From the NCBI GenBank assembly GCA_020402945.1, contig JADBYQ010000019.1, positions 1 to 62,966 on the forward strand: a stretch of DNA of 62,966 nt. The letters are read 5' to 3'. Shown here piece by piece: positions 1 through 8,607 of the stretch. Numbering within the stretch: position 1 is the stretch's first letter; the number at the start of each line of letters is the position of its first letter. The notes under the pieces are model-generated. The model was not told the DNA's origin. It ran no database searches and was given only the letters and a program-made list of their open reading frames with translations. A program made the position numbers and the translations under genes. The DNA comes from Cytophagales bacterium (GTDB taxonomy: Bacteria; Bacteroidota; Bacteroidia; Cytophagales; Cyclobacteriaceae).

Positions 1-92
1 TGCAAAATTTTTACCGGTAAATATTTTCGGGTTTCGGTGAAAGGCACTTTTCACAGCCAAATTGAAGATTAATATGATCTCCATTTTATCAA

Positions 93-100
93 TACCTTCG
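93..100 (+). promoter_or_regulatory. possible -7 promoter element (TACCTTCG) before the RND gene
   Basis: TACCTTCG differs by one base from the Bacteroidota -7 consensus TAnnTTTG. It ends only 4 nt before the ATG at 105, so a transcript started here would have almost no leader. No TTG is seen 19 nt upstream. This is a weak motif match, not a demonstrated promoter. Confidence 0.25.
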
Positions 101-104
101 CGCC

Positions 105-3100
105 ATGCTCCGCTACCTGCTACAACGCCCCATTGCCGTAAGTATGACGCTACTGGTGTCCCTTGCACTCAGTGTGCTACTTTATCTAAACCTGCCCGTA
201 TCACTACTACCCGCCTTAGATGTGCCTGAGATAACCGTGGCCGTGCGCTATCCCAACGGCAGCCCCGAAGAGATTGAACAAAATTTATTGAAGCCCATAC
301 GTGAGGCTATGCTCACGCTGAGCGGATTGAAAACAACAGAGAGCCTAGCGCAAAATGAAACGGGCAAAGTTTCGCTGCGGTTTGAGTATGGCACGATGAT
401 GAACCTGGCCTACATAGAAGCAAACGAAAAGATAGACCGCCTCATTCCTCTGTTGCCGCGCAATGTAGAACGCCCCACGGTGATCAAGTCTAGCACAGCA
501 GACATACCCATGGCACGCATACAGGTGATGCCCAAGTTAAAGATTGATTTGTTGGCCGCATCAGAGCTGGTTACGAAAGTGCTGAAGCGAAGGCTGGAGC
601 AATTGGAAGGGGTGGGTGTAGTGGATGTAAACGGTACACAAGAGCGCGTGATCCGCATTGCACCCAATGAAGAAGTGATGCAAAGCCTCGGCCTTACAGA
701 CAGAGATGTTATTCAAATCATACAAAACTCAAACCTGGCGCTCGGTTCGCTTTCGGTGAAAGATGGCAACTACCGCTACTTTCTCAAACTGGCCTCACCT
801 ATGCGCAGTCCAAAAGAAATCGAAGAGCTTCCCGTAAAACTTCCTGGCAACTCAGGAGCGGTGCAGCTAAAACAAGTAGCGCGCGTGTACTTAGAGCCGG
901 CCAGGCAAATGGGCTTTCATATTTTTCAATCGCAAGAAGGGATCGTTATTACCGTACACAAGCAAGCACAGGCGCGCCTGCCAGAGCTGATGCCCAAATT
1001 ATACGCAGCCGTGGAGCAGTTCCGGATAGAGTACCCCCAGGTTGCTTTTGATGTCACACAAGACCAATCGCTGCTGCTTACACTCAGCATCCAAAATTTG
1101 TCGCAGTCATTAATATGGGGCGGGCTGATTGCTTTTGGCGTGTTATTTCTTTTTATGCGTGGCTGGCGCGAGCCGTTGATCATGGGCATTGTGCTGCCGC
1201 TTTCTCTTTTGCTTGCGTTCTCCATTTTTGCACTATTCCATATCTCGCTCAATGTGATTTCGCTCAGCGGCCTGGCGCTGGGGCTTGGCATGTTGGTGGA
1301 CAACTCTATTGTAGTGATCGACTCCATCATGCTGAAGCGAAGAGAGGGCAACCTTTTACTCGATAGCTGCGTGGCGGGCACGCAAGAAGTGATTGCTCCG
1401 TTGATCAGCTCTGCCCTAACTAATTTGGTGGTGTTCACTCCGCTTATTTTTTTGAGCGGCATCACGGGTGCTTTGTTTTACGATCAGGCCGTTTCGGTGG
1501 CTGCCATCCTTTCGGTTTCACTGCTTTGCACTTTCTTGGTAGTGCCACTGCTCTATCTGTTGTTTTTTAAGAACAAACCTTTTGATTCGCGCGAGGACAG
1601 TTCGTTTTTTTTGGCTATGAAATCCGCTTATAAAAAATCTTTTGAATGGGTATGGTCGCACAAAAAAGTGAGCTTGGCTTTGATGTCTCTCTTAATTCCT
1701 ACAGCCATTGTTTTGACCATCACGTTGCCCAAAGAAGGCTTGCCACAAATTGAACGGAAAGAAACGGTGATCTCCGTTGACTGGAATGAACCCATTGGGG
1801 CTGAGGAGTGCCGCGACCGTGTGGATGAACTTATTTCCAAAAATAAAGCACTCTTTAAAATAGCAGAAGCCGAAGTGGGCTACCAACAGTTTTTGTTGAG
1901 CCGCGAAAGTTATTCGGCACAGCATGCTGAAATTTATCTCGCCTACATTAACCGGCAGGAAAAAGAAAAAGGCGATGAGGCCTTGAAAAAATATTTTCAA
2001 TTCAGGTATCCCTTGGCCTCTGTTCAATTACGTAGTGCGCCCAATGCCTTTGAGCAACTCTTTGCCTCTGATCAGCCTTTGCTGGAAGCCCGCTTCCGCG
2101 ATTTAAAATCGAAACGGGCTCTTTCGATCTTGCGGGCAGATAGTTTATTGAACAGCACTTTGAAAAGCGTGAATGGAAAAGCGAGGAAGGGTTTTGAAAA
2201 GGAGACCATGGCTTTTCTGCGTATCGATTTTACAAAACTGCAGCAGTATGGGGTTACTTACCAAACCGTTATCGAAAAACTAAAAAGATCATTTGGCGAA
2301 TACCTGATCACTGACTTCAAAGATTTTGGCGAAGTGCTGCCCGTGGTCTTTCAGCCTTTTGATGGTGACTTTAACCAAGCCCTTCAAAACCTTAGTGTGC
2401 CGTCTGCGCAGGGAATTCAATATCCCATTAAGGAGTTAATGCAGGTGGAGTTTAGAGAGAGCTACCAATACATCACGGCCGATGCTTCGGGCATTTTTCA
2501 ATCGGTGGGGATAGAGGAAGTGCAAAATTTATCTCAAATTACTGACGGGTTAAAGGCTGTTTCAAAAGCACAGGATGTGATAGTAGAATTCACAGGACGG
2601 TGGTTTGAAAATGAAAAGAACTTCAAACAGCTTGCCACCATACTGCTTATTTCAGTATTACTAATGTATGTTATATTAACGGCCGAGTTTGAATCTTTAA
2701 AACAACCTTTTCTAGTGATGATCACTCTCCCACTCGGTTTAGCCGGAAGTTTACTATTGTTGTGGGTTACCGGAGGCACGCTGAATATCATGTCGGGCAT
2801 TGGCTTGATTGTGGTATTGGGTGTGCTTGACAACGATGCGATTTTAAAGATCGATCGAATAAATCGGCTGAGAGAAAGGCTGCCCTTAGAACAAGCTATT
2901 CACCAAGCCGGGCTTGACCGCCTCAAGCCTATTGTGATGAATACCTGCACCAATGTGTTGGCCATCACGCCCATTATTTTTTCTTCTGGCCTGGGTGCAG
3001 ACCTTCAACGGCCGGTAGCGATTACTACCATCGGTGGCTTAGTCGTGGGCACCTTTACGGCTTTGTATTTTGTGCCGTTGGTGTATTGGTATTTTGCCGG

Positions 3101-3113
3101 AAAGAATTCATAG
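105..3113 (+). CDS. RND-family efflux permease (AcrB/MexB/CusA-like)
   Basis: 1002-residue inner-membrane permease, slightly shorter than the usual ~1040 of AcrB. It opens with the family N-terminus MLRYLLQRPIAVSM, whose first helix is followed by the LPVSLLPALDVPEI segment, a large porter domain, a first membrane block (about residues 330-490), a second porter half and a last membrane block (about 840-1000). The TM4 proton-relay pair is D399-N400 (GMLVDNSIVV) instead of the DD of AcrB; many RND proteins of this phylum read DN here. TM10 carries VLDNDAILKIDR. The substrate cannot be told from sequence. The gene is convergent with, and overlaps by 6 bp, a periplasmic adaptor gene that is its likely partner, and a TolC-like channel lies beyond that. 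Confidence 0.93.
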   Translation: MLRYLLQRPIAVSMTLLVSLALSVLLYLNLPVSLLPALDVPEITVAVRYPNGSPEEIEQNLLKPIREAMLTLSGLKTTESLAQNETGKVSLRFEYGTMMNLAYIEANEKIDRLIPLLPRNVERPTVIKSSTADIPMARIQVMPKLKIDLLAASELVTKVLKRRLEQLEGVGVVDVNGTQERVIRIAPNEEVMQSLGLTDRDVIQIIQNSNLALGSLSVKDGNYRYFLKLASPMRSPKEIEELPVKLPGNSGAVQLKQVARVYLEPARQMGFHIFQSQEGIVITVHKQAQARLPELMPKLYAAVEQFRIEYPQVAFDVTQDQSLLLTLSIQNLSQSLIWGGLIAFGVLFLFMRGWREPLIMGIVLPLSLLLAFSIFALFHISLNVISLSGLALGLGMLVDNSIVVIDSIMLKRREGNLLLDSCVAGTQEVIAPLISSALTNLVVFTPLIFLSGITGALFYDQAVSVAAILSVSLLCTFLVVPLLYLLFFKNKPFDSREDSSFFLAMKSAYKKSFEWVWSHKKVSLALMSLLIPTAIVLTITLPKEGLPQIERKETVISVDWNEPIGAEECRDRVDELISKNKALFKIAEAEVGYQQFLLSRESYSAQHAEIYLAYINRQEKEKGDEALKKYFQFRYPLASVQLRSAPNAFEQLFASDQPLLEARFRDLKSKRALSILRADSLLNSTLKSVNGKARKGFEKETMAFLRIDFTKLQQYGVTYQTVIEKLKRSFGEYLITDFKDFGEVLPVVFQPFDGDFNQALQNLSVPSAQGIQYPIKELMQVEFRESYQYITADASGIFQSVGIEEVQNLSQITDGLKAVSKAQDVIVEFTGRWFENEKNFKQLATILLISVLLMYVILTAEFESLKQPFLVMITLPLGLAGSLLLLWVTGGTLNIMSGIGLIVVLGVLDNDAILKIDRINRLRERLPLEQAIHQAGLDRLKPIVMNTCTNVLAITPIIFSSGLGADLQRPVAITTIGGLVVGTFTALYFVPLVYWYFAGKNS

Positions 3114-4157
3114 CACTTTCACGGGGGCATCATGGGCCAACTGCAAATTGTTAGTGATGATGACTGCTTGGTTTTCTTTTAATCCTTCTATTATTTCAAT
3201 CTCTTTTCCATTCTCTCTGCCCACGGTTACATAATTCCATTTAGCCAAACCATTCTCTAACGTGAAAACAACATGCTTACCAGAGCGGATCACCACCGCT
3301 TCCTTGGGCACAATAATGTTTTTATTGTAGGGTATTATAAAAGTTATTTGCACGCTCATGCCCGGCAATAGATCCTTATTCTTCTGTAGCTTTGTCAATA
3401 CTTTAACTAAGTTTGATTTCTCATCCACGCGTGGGTTGACCTCGCTGACTGTGCCCTTTAGTATATCGCCCGTCTCTGAAAGCGTTATAATTTCCGCCCC
3501 ACTATTAGCAGTTAGTTTTAAAGCGTCTGCCTCTAACACGTGCGAGACTACCACTAAACTATTGGGATCATGTACGCGGCATAACACTTGCCCCACTGTA
3601 ACAGTGCCGCCCTGTTTTACATCCAAGTCAGAAACAATACCAGAAACCGTTGCTTTGATAAATGTGTTTTCAAATTCCATTTTTGCTTCCCTGTAACCAA
3701 TCTCTGCCGTTGCCAGTCCGCTGGTAACCCTGATGTTTTCAATTGCCTTCGTAAATTTAACAGTATCAGCATTGTTTGGGTATCCAATGATCAGATCGTT
3801 GTAAGCAACTTGCTTTTCTCGTAGTTGAATGTATGCCCTATCAAATGCCAGCTTCTGTTTTTCGTTATTAAGTTCAGCAAGTATTGCACCCTTTGTCACA
3901 AAATTTCCATTATTGGTATTGATGGCATCAATCAGCCCCGCTACCTTACTTTGGATTTGAACATCCACCAAAGACTGCACTTTGCCAGATGAGCGAACTA
4001 AATATTCAAAACGGGAACTCTTGGCCAACACAGTGGTCACTTCAGTTGCTGGGATTTCTCCTCGCAGTGTCTGAGGATCCTCTTCCCTGATTGTCTTGCT
4101 GGTACAAGACCAACCGATCAGTAAAATCATTAATTTAATTGCGCGAAAACCATTCAT
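3108..4157 (-). CDS. RND-type periplasmic adaptor (membrane fusion protein)
   Basis: 349-residue HlyD/AcrA-type adaptor linking an inner-membrane pump to a TolC channel. The N-terminus (MNGFRAIKLMILLIGWSC) is a hydrophobic stretch ending in Cys18, so it is probably a lipoprotein, although the lipobox is imperfect. A split biotinyl-lipoyl domain follows (VQIQSKVAGLIDAI, then ATVSGIVSDLDVKQGG) with only a short helical hairpin between. A beta-barrel and membrane-proximal domain end the protein (LLPGMSVQITFIIP, AVVIRSGKHVVFTL). It is the last gene of the minus-strand operon, 58 bp after the TolC gene, and its 3' end overlaps the RND gene from the other strand. Pairing with that RND permease is inferred from position and from its small size compared with the 446-residue adaptor at the head of the operon. 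Confidence 0.88.
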   Translation of the reverse strand: MNGFRAIKLMILLIGWSCTSKTIREEDPQTLRGEIPATEVTTVLAKSSRFEYLVRSSGKVQSLVDVQIQSKVAGLIDAINTNNGNFVTKGAILAELNNEKQKLAFDRAYIQLREKQVAYNDLIIGYPNNADTVKFTKAIENIRVTSGLATAEIGYREAKMEFENTFIKATVSGIVSDLDVKQGGTVTVGQVLCRVHDPNSLVVVSHVLEADALKLTANSGAEIITLSETGDILKGTVSEVNPRVDEKSNLVKVLTKLQKNKDLLPGMSVQITFIIPYNKNIIVPKEAVVIRSGKHVVFTLENGLAKWNYVTVGRENGKEIEIIEGLKENQAVIITNNLQLAHDAPVKVL

Positions 4158-4215
4158 ACCCTTTGATCTTGCTGAAAAGATACTCCTTTATTTTAAAATT
4201 CGCTTCTTAATGCGT

Positions 4216-5661
4216 TTACTTGTCGGGTGTATAAAGCAGAGTTCCGGTAGCAAAATCAAAAAGCGTAAGTCTTCTTAGATTAAAATAAGAAGACCAGTAA
4301 GTGCGTAAAGCCTCTAAATAGCTTCGCTTCGCATTGTCCTTTTCGGTAAGTGCAATGTTTAAATTTGTGATATCGATCTTGCCAATCAAATAACGATTCT
4401 GTGCGACATTGTATCGTTCCCGGGCTACTTGGTCTGACTTTTTCGTTATTTCAATCTGAAGTCGAAGTAGCTCAAATTGTCGAACCTGCGTAATAATTTC
4501 TTGCTCGGCATTGACCTCATCCTGTGCAATGGTATAGTCATTCAGTTTCTTGTTGGCGTAGGCTGTTTGCATGGTTGCTTTATTTCTTCCCCAGTTGAGT
4601 ACTGGAATGTTGAAGCCCACATTGAATTGCTGTTGTTGCTGCGGGTTGTTGTACAAATCGCCCACGACCAGCCCAGCATTATTGAGCCCATAAGACGCAA
4701 CCAAGGTAGTTGCGAGACGACTGCCCTTGGCTCTTGCCACTTCGCTCTCGGCTTCCAGTCGTCTTCGCTCAAATGAAACGTAAGCCGCTCGATTGAGCTT
4801 TGCATATCTAAGTGCCTCGTCCAAATTAGGTTCGAGCAAGGGAACTGTTTCTGGAAGTACGAGTTCAAATTCTTCGTCATTTTTGAGACCTAGATAAATG
4901 CGCAATAGGAGGCTAGCATTTTGTTTGTTGATTCGAGCCGCAGCTACGTCTTGCTTAGACTTGAGCAGCTGCAATTCCACTTGCAACAATTTATCTTGCG
5001 AGGTAGTGCCAATGTTATAGCGACCTTGCTCAATTTTAAAAATGGTATCGTTGTTCGCTAAATTAAATCGTGCAATTTGTTCATCAATCTGGGCGGCAAT
5101 CACCCGAAAAAAAAGATCCGAGGCGTTTTGAGAAATAAACTCTAACTGCTCGACAAATTCTCTCTTTGATTCCTCGTACTTCAACGGCAAAGTCAGCCGA
5201 TCCCATTTAAAACTATTGTAAGCATAAATGGGCTGGTCCAATCTAATATTAAAAACATTTCCACTCCACAGTTTAGAGTCCCTCGCGATGTCTGTAAAGT
5301 AATTGAAATTTGTATTTGCGGAAATAGTACCACCGGTCCACCGCAGGGGCTGCTGTAAACCCACGTTCACTAAAGAATTCGTTTGGTTAATAGGTTGGAA
5401 CAATCTTGAACCATCTTGTTGAACAACCTGCACGTAACTCAAGCTATAAGAAGGTGCATTCCCACTAATTGCTAACTGGGGGTTATAGCGTGCTCTAAAA
5501 GTACGGTACTCCCAATACCTCGTTTCCTTTGCTGTTTCTGTTCTTTTAGAAGAAGGAGACTGAGCGCGCGCGCGCGCTATCACATCTTCGATTGTAAGTT
5601 TGTTTTGGGCGTGAACCGTCAGAGAGCCTACCAACAAAAACAGAAAAATAATTTTATTCAT
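4216..5661 (-). CDS. TolC-family outer membrane efflux channel
   Basis: 481-residue outer-membrane factor that would form the exit duct for the pumps on either side. A clear signal peptide ends at VHAQ, followed by KLTIEDVIARARAQSPS, the usual start of the first TolC helix. Two OEP repeats follow, rich in long Gln/Glu/Lys helices (LQVELQLLKSKQDVAAARIN; later ARERYNVAQNRYLIGKIDI). The paired pattern of helical hairpins and short strands matches the family and the length is normal. The ATG lies inside the 3' end of the upstream permease gene (8 bp overlap), indicating translational coupling. Codons near residue 30 contain a (GC)7 tract. Confidence 0.92.
   Translation of the reverse strand: MNKIIFLFLLVGSLTVHAQNKLTIEDVIARARAQSPSSKRTETAKETRYWEYRTFRARYNPQLAISGNAPSYSLSYVQVVQQDGSRLFQPINQTNSLVNVGLQQPLRWTGGTISANTNFNYFTDIARDSKLWSGNVFNIRLDQPIYAYNSFKWDRLTLPLKYEESKREFVEQLEFISQNASDLFFRVIAAQIDEQIARFNLANNDTIFKIEQGRYNIGTTSQDKLLQVELQLLKSKQDVAAARINKQNASLLLRIYLGLKNDEEFELVLPETVPLLEPNLDEALRYAKLNRAAYVSFERRRLEAESEVARAKGSRLATTLVASYGLNNAGLVVGDLYNNPQQQQQFNVGFNIPVLNWGRNKATMQTAYANKKLNDYTIAQDEVNAEQEIITQVRQFELLRLQIEITKKSDQVARERYNVAQNRYLIGKIDITNLNIALTEKDNAKRSYLEALRTYWSSYFNLRRLTLFDFATGTLLYTPDK
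5564..5577. repeat. (GC)7 dinucleotide tract inside the TolC gene
   Basis: Fourteen bases of perfectly alternating G and C in the early coding region of the TolC-like gene, encoding the RAR part of VIARARAQS. In a genome with moderate GC content this is a slippage-prone simple repeat and a Z-DNA-prone tract. A change of one unit would shift the frame soon after the signal peptide. Confidence 0.9.
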
Positions 5662-7033
5662 AACGCAATGAAGCTATAGGATCTTGTTGGGCTGCTCTAC
5701 GCGCGGGTGCGATTCCAAAAATCAAGCCTACTGTGGCCGCCACGCCAAATGATAGAACAATGGATGAAAAACTGATGATCGTGGGAATATTAGCGATTGA
5801 GGAAACAAGGAATGCAAAAGTAACGCCCAATACAACTCCAATGATACCTCCGCTTATACTGATCATTACAGCTTCAAATAAAAACTGTTGAACGACATCA
5901 CTCTTTTTTGCTCCAATTGCCAGTCGCAATCCAATTTCCTTAATGCGCTCCAACACAGAGGCCAGCATGATATTCATAATGCCTATTCCCCCCACTAACA
6001 AGGAAATACCAGCAATTGCGCCCAGCACATAATTAAAGATATCATTGGTTCGCTGCTGCTGTTTTAACAACAACTCAGGAATTTCAATTTCATAATCTAC
6101 GACCTCATAGTGCCTTCTTTTTAACATTCGTGAAATAATTTCAGCGGTTGCCTGAAGTTTCTCAGTTTGATCTATCTGCAACACCAATCGATCTAACTGA
6201 TGGTAATTTTTCTTCTCTTGCTCGGCTTCTGCACTTGTGTTTTGAGCGTTGCCATTTGAATTGCCTTGACTTCTCATAGCAGCTAACCGAATGCCCTCCG
6301 TGGTAATCAAATCACGATTGCGGTATCGAATCAACACACTTTGAAGTGGAGCATACACATCCATGTTGAAATCGCGAATGCCCAATTTACTGATACTTGC
6401 TTGAGAAATCGACCGCTCTTTCAATACTCCGATAATCGTCAGCCAGTGAGTGCCGACTTTTATTGTTTTGCCAATGGGATTTTCCTTCGGAAAAAACCGA
6501 CTCTTCAGCGCATAGCCGATGATACAAACAGGGGATCCAATTTCTTGTTGCCTTGTATTGAAGAGCGTACCGTCCGATAGCTCGAAATCATAAATTTTGA
6601 AGTAGGCCGGGTCAACGCCTACCAACTTGGCCGATCGCCTAAAACCGCTACGAATCACGTAGGTATCTAGAATGATTTCTGGACTCACCTGACTGAGAGT
6701 AGGAATGGTCTCTTTAATGCTTTCTACATCGCGCACTGTCAATCCGGGCGAGAATTTCTTCTTCTCCTTTTTGCCCACTTTTTCGTTTACCTTCTCGTCC
6801 TTCTGTTCAATGATAGGCTTGATTACGATATTGTTTACACCCACTAATTTGATCTGATTAAGAATTTCCTGTTGCGCACCATTGCCGATGGCAAGCATGG
6901 CAATCACTGCTGCCACACCAAAAATAATTCCAAGTGCGGTTAGCAGCGATCGCAACCGATTGGCGATCACTGCGTCAATGGCAATGTAGAGGTTTGCCAG
7001 CAAGCGGGGGCTTAGACTATTTTTAAGCTTCAC
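5654..7033 (-). CDS. ABC transporter permease, MacB/FtsX type without ATPase domain
   Basis: 459-residue permease of the MacB/LolC class. TM1 lies near residues 30-50 (LLTALGIIFGVAAVIAMLAIG), a MacB-type periplasmic domain fills about 55-315, and three more helices follow (LGAIAGISLLVGGIGIMNIM and two further C-terminal segments). MacB itself has a fused N-terminal nucleotide-binding domain; here there is none, so a separate ATPase is required. None lies in this operon; the only ATPase of the right class in the window is at 48938-49663. A Lys/Glu-rich insertion (KVNEKVGKKEKKKF) sits early in the periplasmic domain. The gene lies 29 bp after the 446-residue adaptor gene and overlaps the TolC gene, so the tripartite assembly adaptor-permease-channel is well supported. 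Confidence 0.9.
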   Translation of the reverse strand: MKLKNSLSPRLLANLYIAIDAVIANRLRSLLTALGIIFGVAAVIAMLAIGNGAQQEILNQIKLVGVNNIVIKPIIEQKDEKVNEKVGKKEKKKFSPGLTVRDVESIKETIPTLSQVSPEIILDTYVIRSGFRRSAKLVGVDPAYFKIYDFELSDGTLFNTRQQEIGSPVCIIGYALKSRFFPKENPIGKTIKVGTHWLTIIGVLKERSISQASISKLGIRDFNMDVYAPLQSVLIRYRNRDLITTEGIRLAAMRSQGNSNGNAQNTSAEAEQEKKNYHQLDRLVLQIDQTEKLQATAEIISRMLKRRHYEVVDYEIEIPELLLKQQQRTNDIFNYVLGAIAGISLLVGGIGIMNIMLASVLERIKEIGLRLAIGAKKSDVVQQFLFEAVMISISGGIIGVVLGVTFAFLVSSIANIPTIISFSSIVLSFGVAATVGLIFGIAPARRAAQQDPIASLRYE

Positions 7034-7062
7034 GAATCAGCTATTTAACATTCAAAAAAAGA

Positions 7063-8403
7063 CTAATTGGATTTGCTAATAACCTTCGCAGTTTCAGCCG
7101 CAGGTTTAGTTTTTTCGTTTTCGCTGTCCTCTTTCTTTCTCCGCTTGCCATTTAGCTCCGGCAGTAAACTTATCTTGTCATTCTCCATTCCCGTTGGGAA
7201 TGATAAAAGCACTTTTTCATCGGCTTGCAATCCTGTTTTTACAACCGCCTCATTGGCGTTGGTTTCTCCCACAATCACTTCTTGTTTACTAACGCTGGCT
7301 CCGTCTTTTTTGAAAACATAGGTAATTGAGTCATACTGAACGTGCAGTGATTCCAAGGGAATGAAAACAACATCCGTCAACACCTCGGCAACTATCTTGT
7401 TGCTCGTGGTCATCGAGGGGCGTAGCGTGGGATCTGTACCATCGATCTCAATCAACACTTCAAAAACCTTGGCATCTGAATTAGGTTTCTGCTCGCCAAC
7501 GTTGGCCACTTTGGTCACTACTCCTTTCAACCGCTTGTCAGGATCAGAATCTAACCCAATCAGAACTTTTTGATTTGGCTTTACTTTACGAACGTCCACT
7601 TCATTTACAAAGGTCTTCGATTGCATTTTCGTAAGATCAGGAAGCGTTGCGACAGTTGGCTCCCACATACCAATTCGCGACCCCTCCTTCACGGGCTTTC
7701 CATCCCAACCCTTTGTATAAATGACCATTCCATCTTCCGGTGCTAGCACGTTGAAAGATTCCAGAATTTTATTCATCCCGTCAAAATCTCCTTGCACTTT
7801 GCGCAGCTCTGCACCCACCTCTCGCATTTTTTCAATATTTTGATTCTTCTTGATTTTATTGTTTTCCACCGCTTGCTGGTAGGCGCGTTGCGCTTTCTCT
7901 AAATTAATCTCGGCTTGCTTGATCGTGGCGGGCGGTTCAAACTTGGACTGTTGCAAAATAATTTCCTTTTCTTCGGCACCATATTTCAAGTTGATCAACT
8001 CATCGCGCGATTGCCGCATGAGCAGCGTAGTATCTAACTGAGTCTGAACAAATTTAGATTGCGCCTTTTCATAGTCGATTTTTTTCTGATTGTATTTCGT
8101 CTGGAATTCAGACCGATCTAACGTGGCTACCCAGTCACCCTTTTTTACGACAGTGCCCTCTTCTACAATTTTCTGCAGCGTAACCTCCCAAATTTGAAAC
8201 TGAATGACCCCGGTGGGGCCGATAATTTTTACAGAATTCTTCGCCTCAAGCTCGCCCGTAGTCTCCACTTCTACTCGGAACTCCCCCTTTTTTACAGAAG
8301 CTATTATTTCAGACGAATCACTGGCTTTTGATCCTCTGAAAATAAAAAAGCCGAACACGATGACAAGAACGGCTGTGGCTGCGACAATATATTTCCGCTT
8401 CAT
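7063..8403 (-). CDS. HlyD/MacA-like periplasmic adaptor, head of efflux operon
   Basis: 446-residue adaptor with one N-terminal anchor (MKRKYIVAATAVLVIVFGFF). A lipoyl half (VEVETTGELEAKNSVKIIGP) is followed by a long coiled-coil hairpin (about residues 95-215, rich in Lys, Glu and Gln), the second lipoyl half (VLAPEDGMVIYTKGW), a beta-barrel and a C-terminal domain that ends in a charged Lys/Glu-rich tail. The ATG at 8403 is preferred over the in-frame TTG 14 codons upstream because it places the anchor directly at the N-terminus. The gene begins the operon with the MacB-type permease, TolC and the second adaptor. The cargo is unknown. Confidence 0.9.
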   Translation of the reverse strand: MKRKYIVAATAVLVIVFGFFIFRGSKASDSSEIIASVKKGEFRVEVETTGELEAKNSVKIIGPTGVIQFQIWEVTLQKIVEEGTVVKKGDWVATLDRSEFQTKYNQKKIDYEKAQSKFVQTQLDTTLLMRQSRDELINLKYGAEEKEIILQQSKFEPPATIKQAEINLEKAQRAYQQAVENNKIKKNQNIEKMREVGAELRKVQGDFDGMNKILESFNVLAPEDGMVIYTKGWDGKPVKEGSRIGMWEPTVATLPDLTKMQSKTFVNEVDVRKVKPNQKVLIGLDSDPDKRLKGVVTKVANVGEQKPNSDAKVFEVLIEIDGTDPTLRPSMTTSNKIVAEVLTDVVFIPLESLHVQYDSITYVFKKDGASVSKQEVIVGETNANEAVVKTGLQADEKVLLSFPTGMENDKISLLPELNGKRRKKEDSENEKTKPAAETAKVISKSN

Positions 8404-8527
8404 ATTTAGGTATTTGGTTACGGTAAGTACTGGTTTGGAGGCCAAAAGGTTACATACCGCTCCGCTTATTTACAGCTTAAATCTAATTGCTGTAGGAGGC
8501 AAGCTTCGCGGCACTCGGTAAAACGAG

Positions 8528-8561
8528 CAGGGCAGCGATTTATTTCTTAACCACTGCCCTG
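8528..8561 (-). terminator. possible terminator after the LpxL-type gene
   Basis: An 8-bp inverted repeat, CAGGGCAG / CTGCCCTG, with an 18-nt loop lies 47 bp downstream of the acyltransferase stop codon. On the minus strand it is followed by GCTCGTTTTA, a short T-run. The loop is long and the T-run weak, so this is a modest candidate. Confidence 0.35.
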
Positions 8562-8607
8562 ATTACCAAGTTCACGAAGGTATGATGGGTGCTTTCTATA
8601 AATAGTT

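Noticed and set aside
926-1465. Long minus-strand open frame (179 codons) inside the RND gene
   Set aside because: Antisense shadow of a well-supported RND permease; Ser/Thr-rich, no family features.
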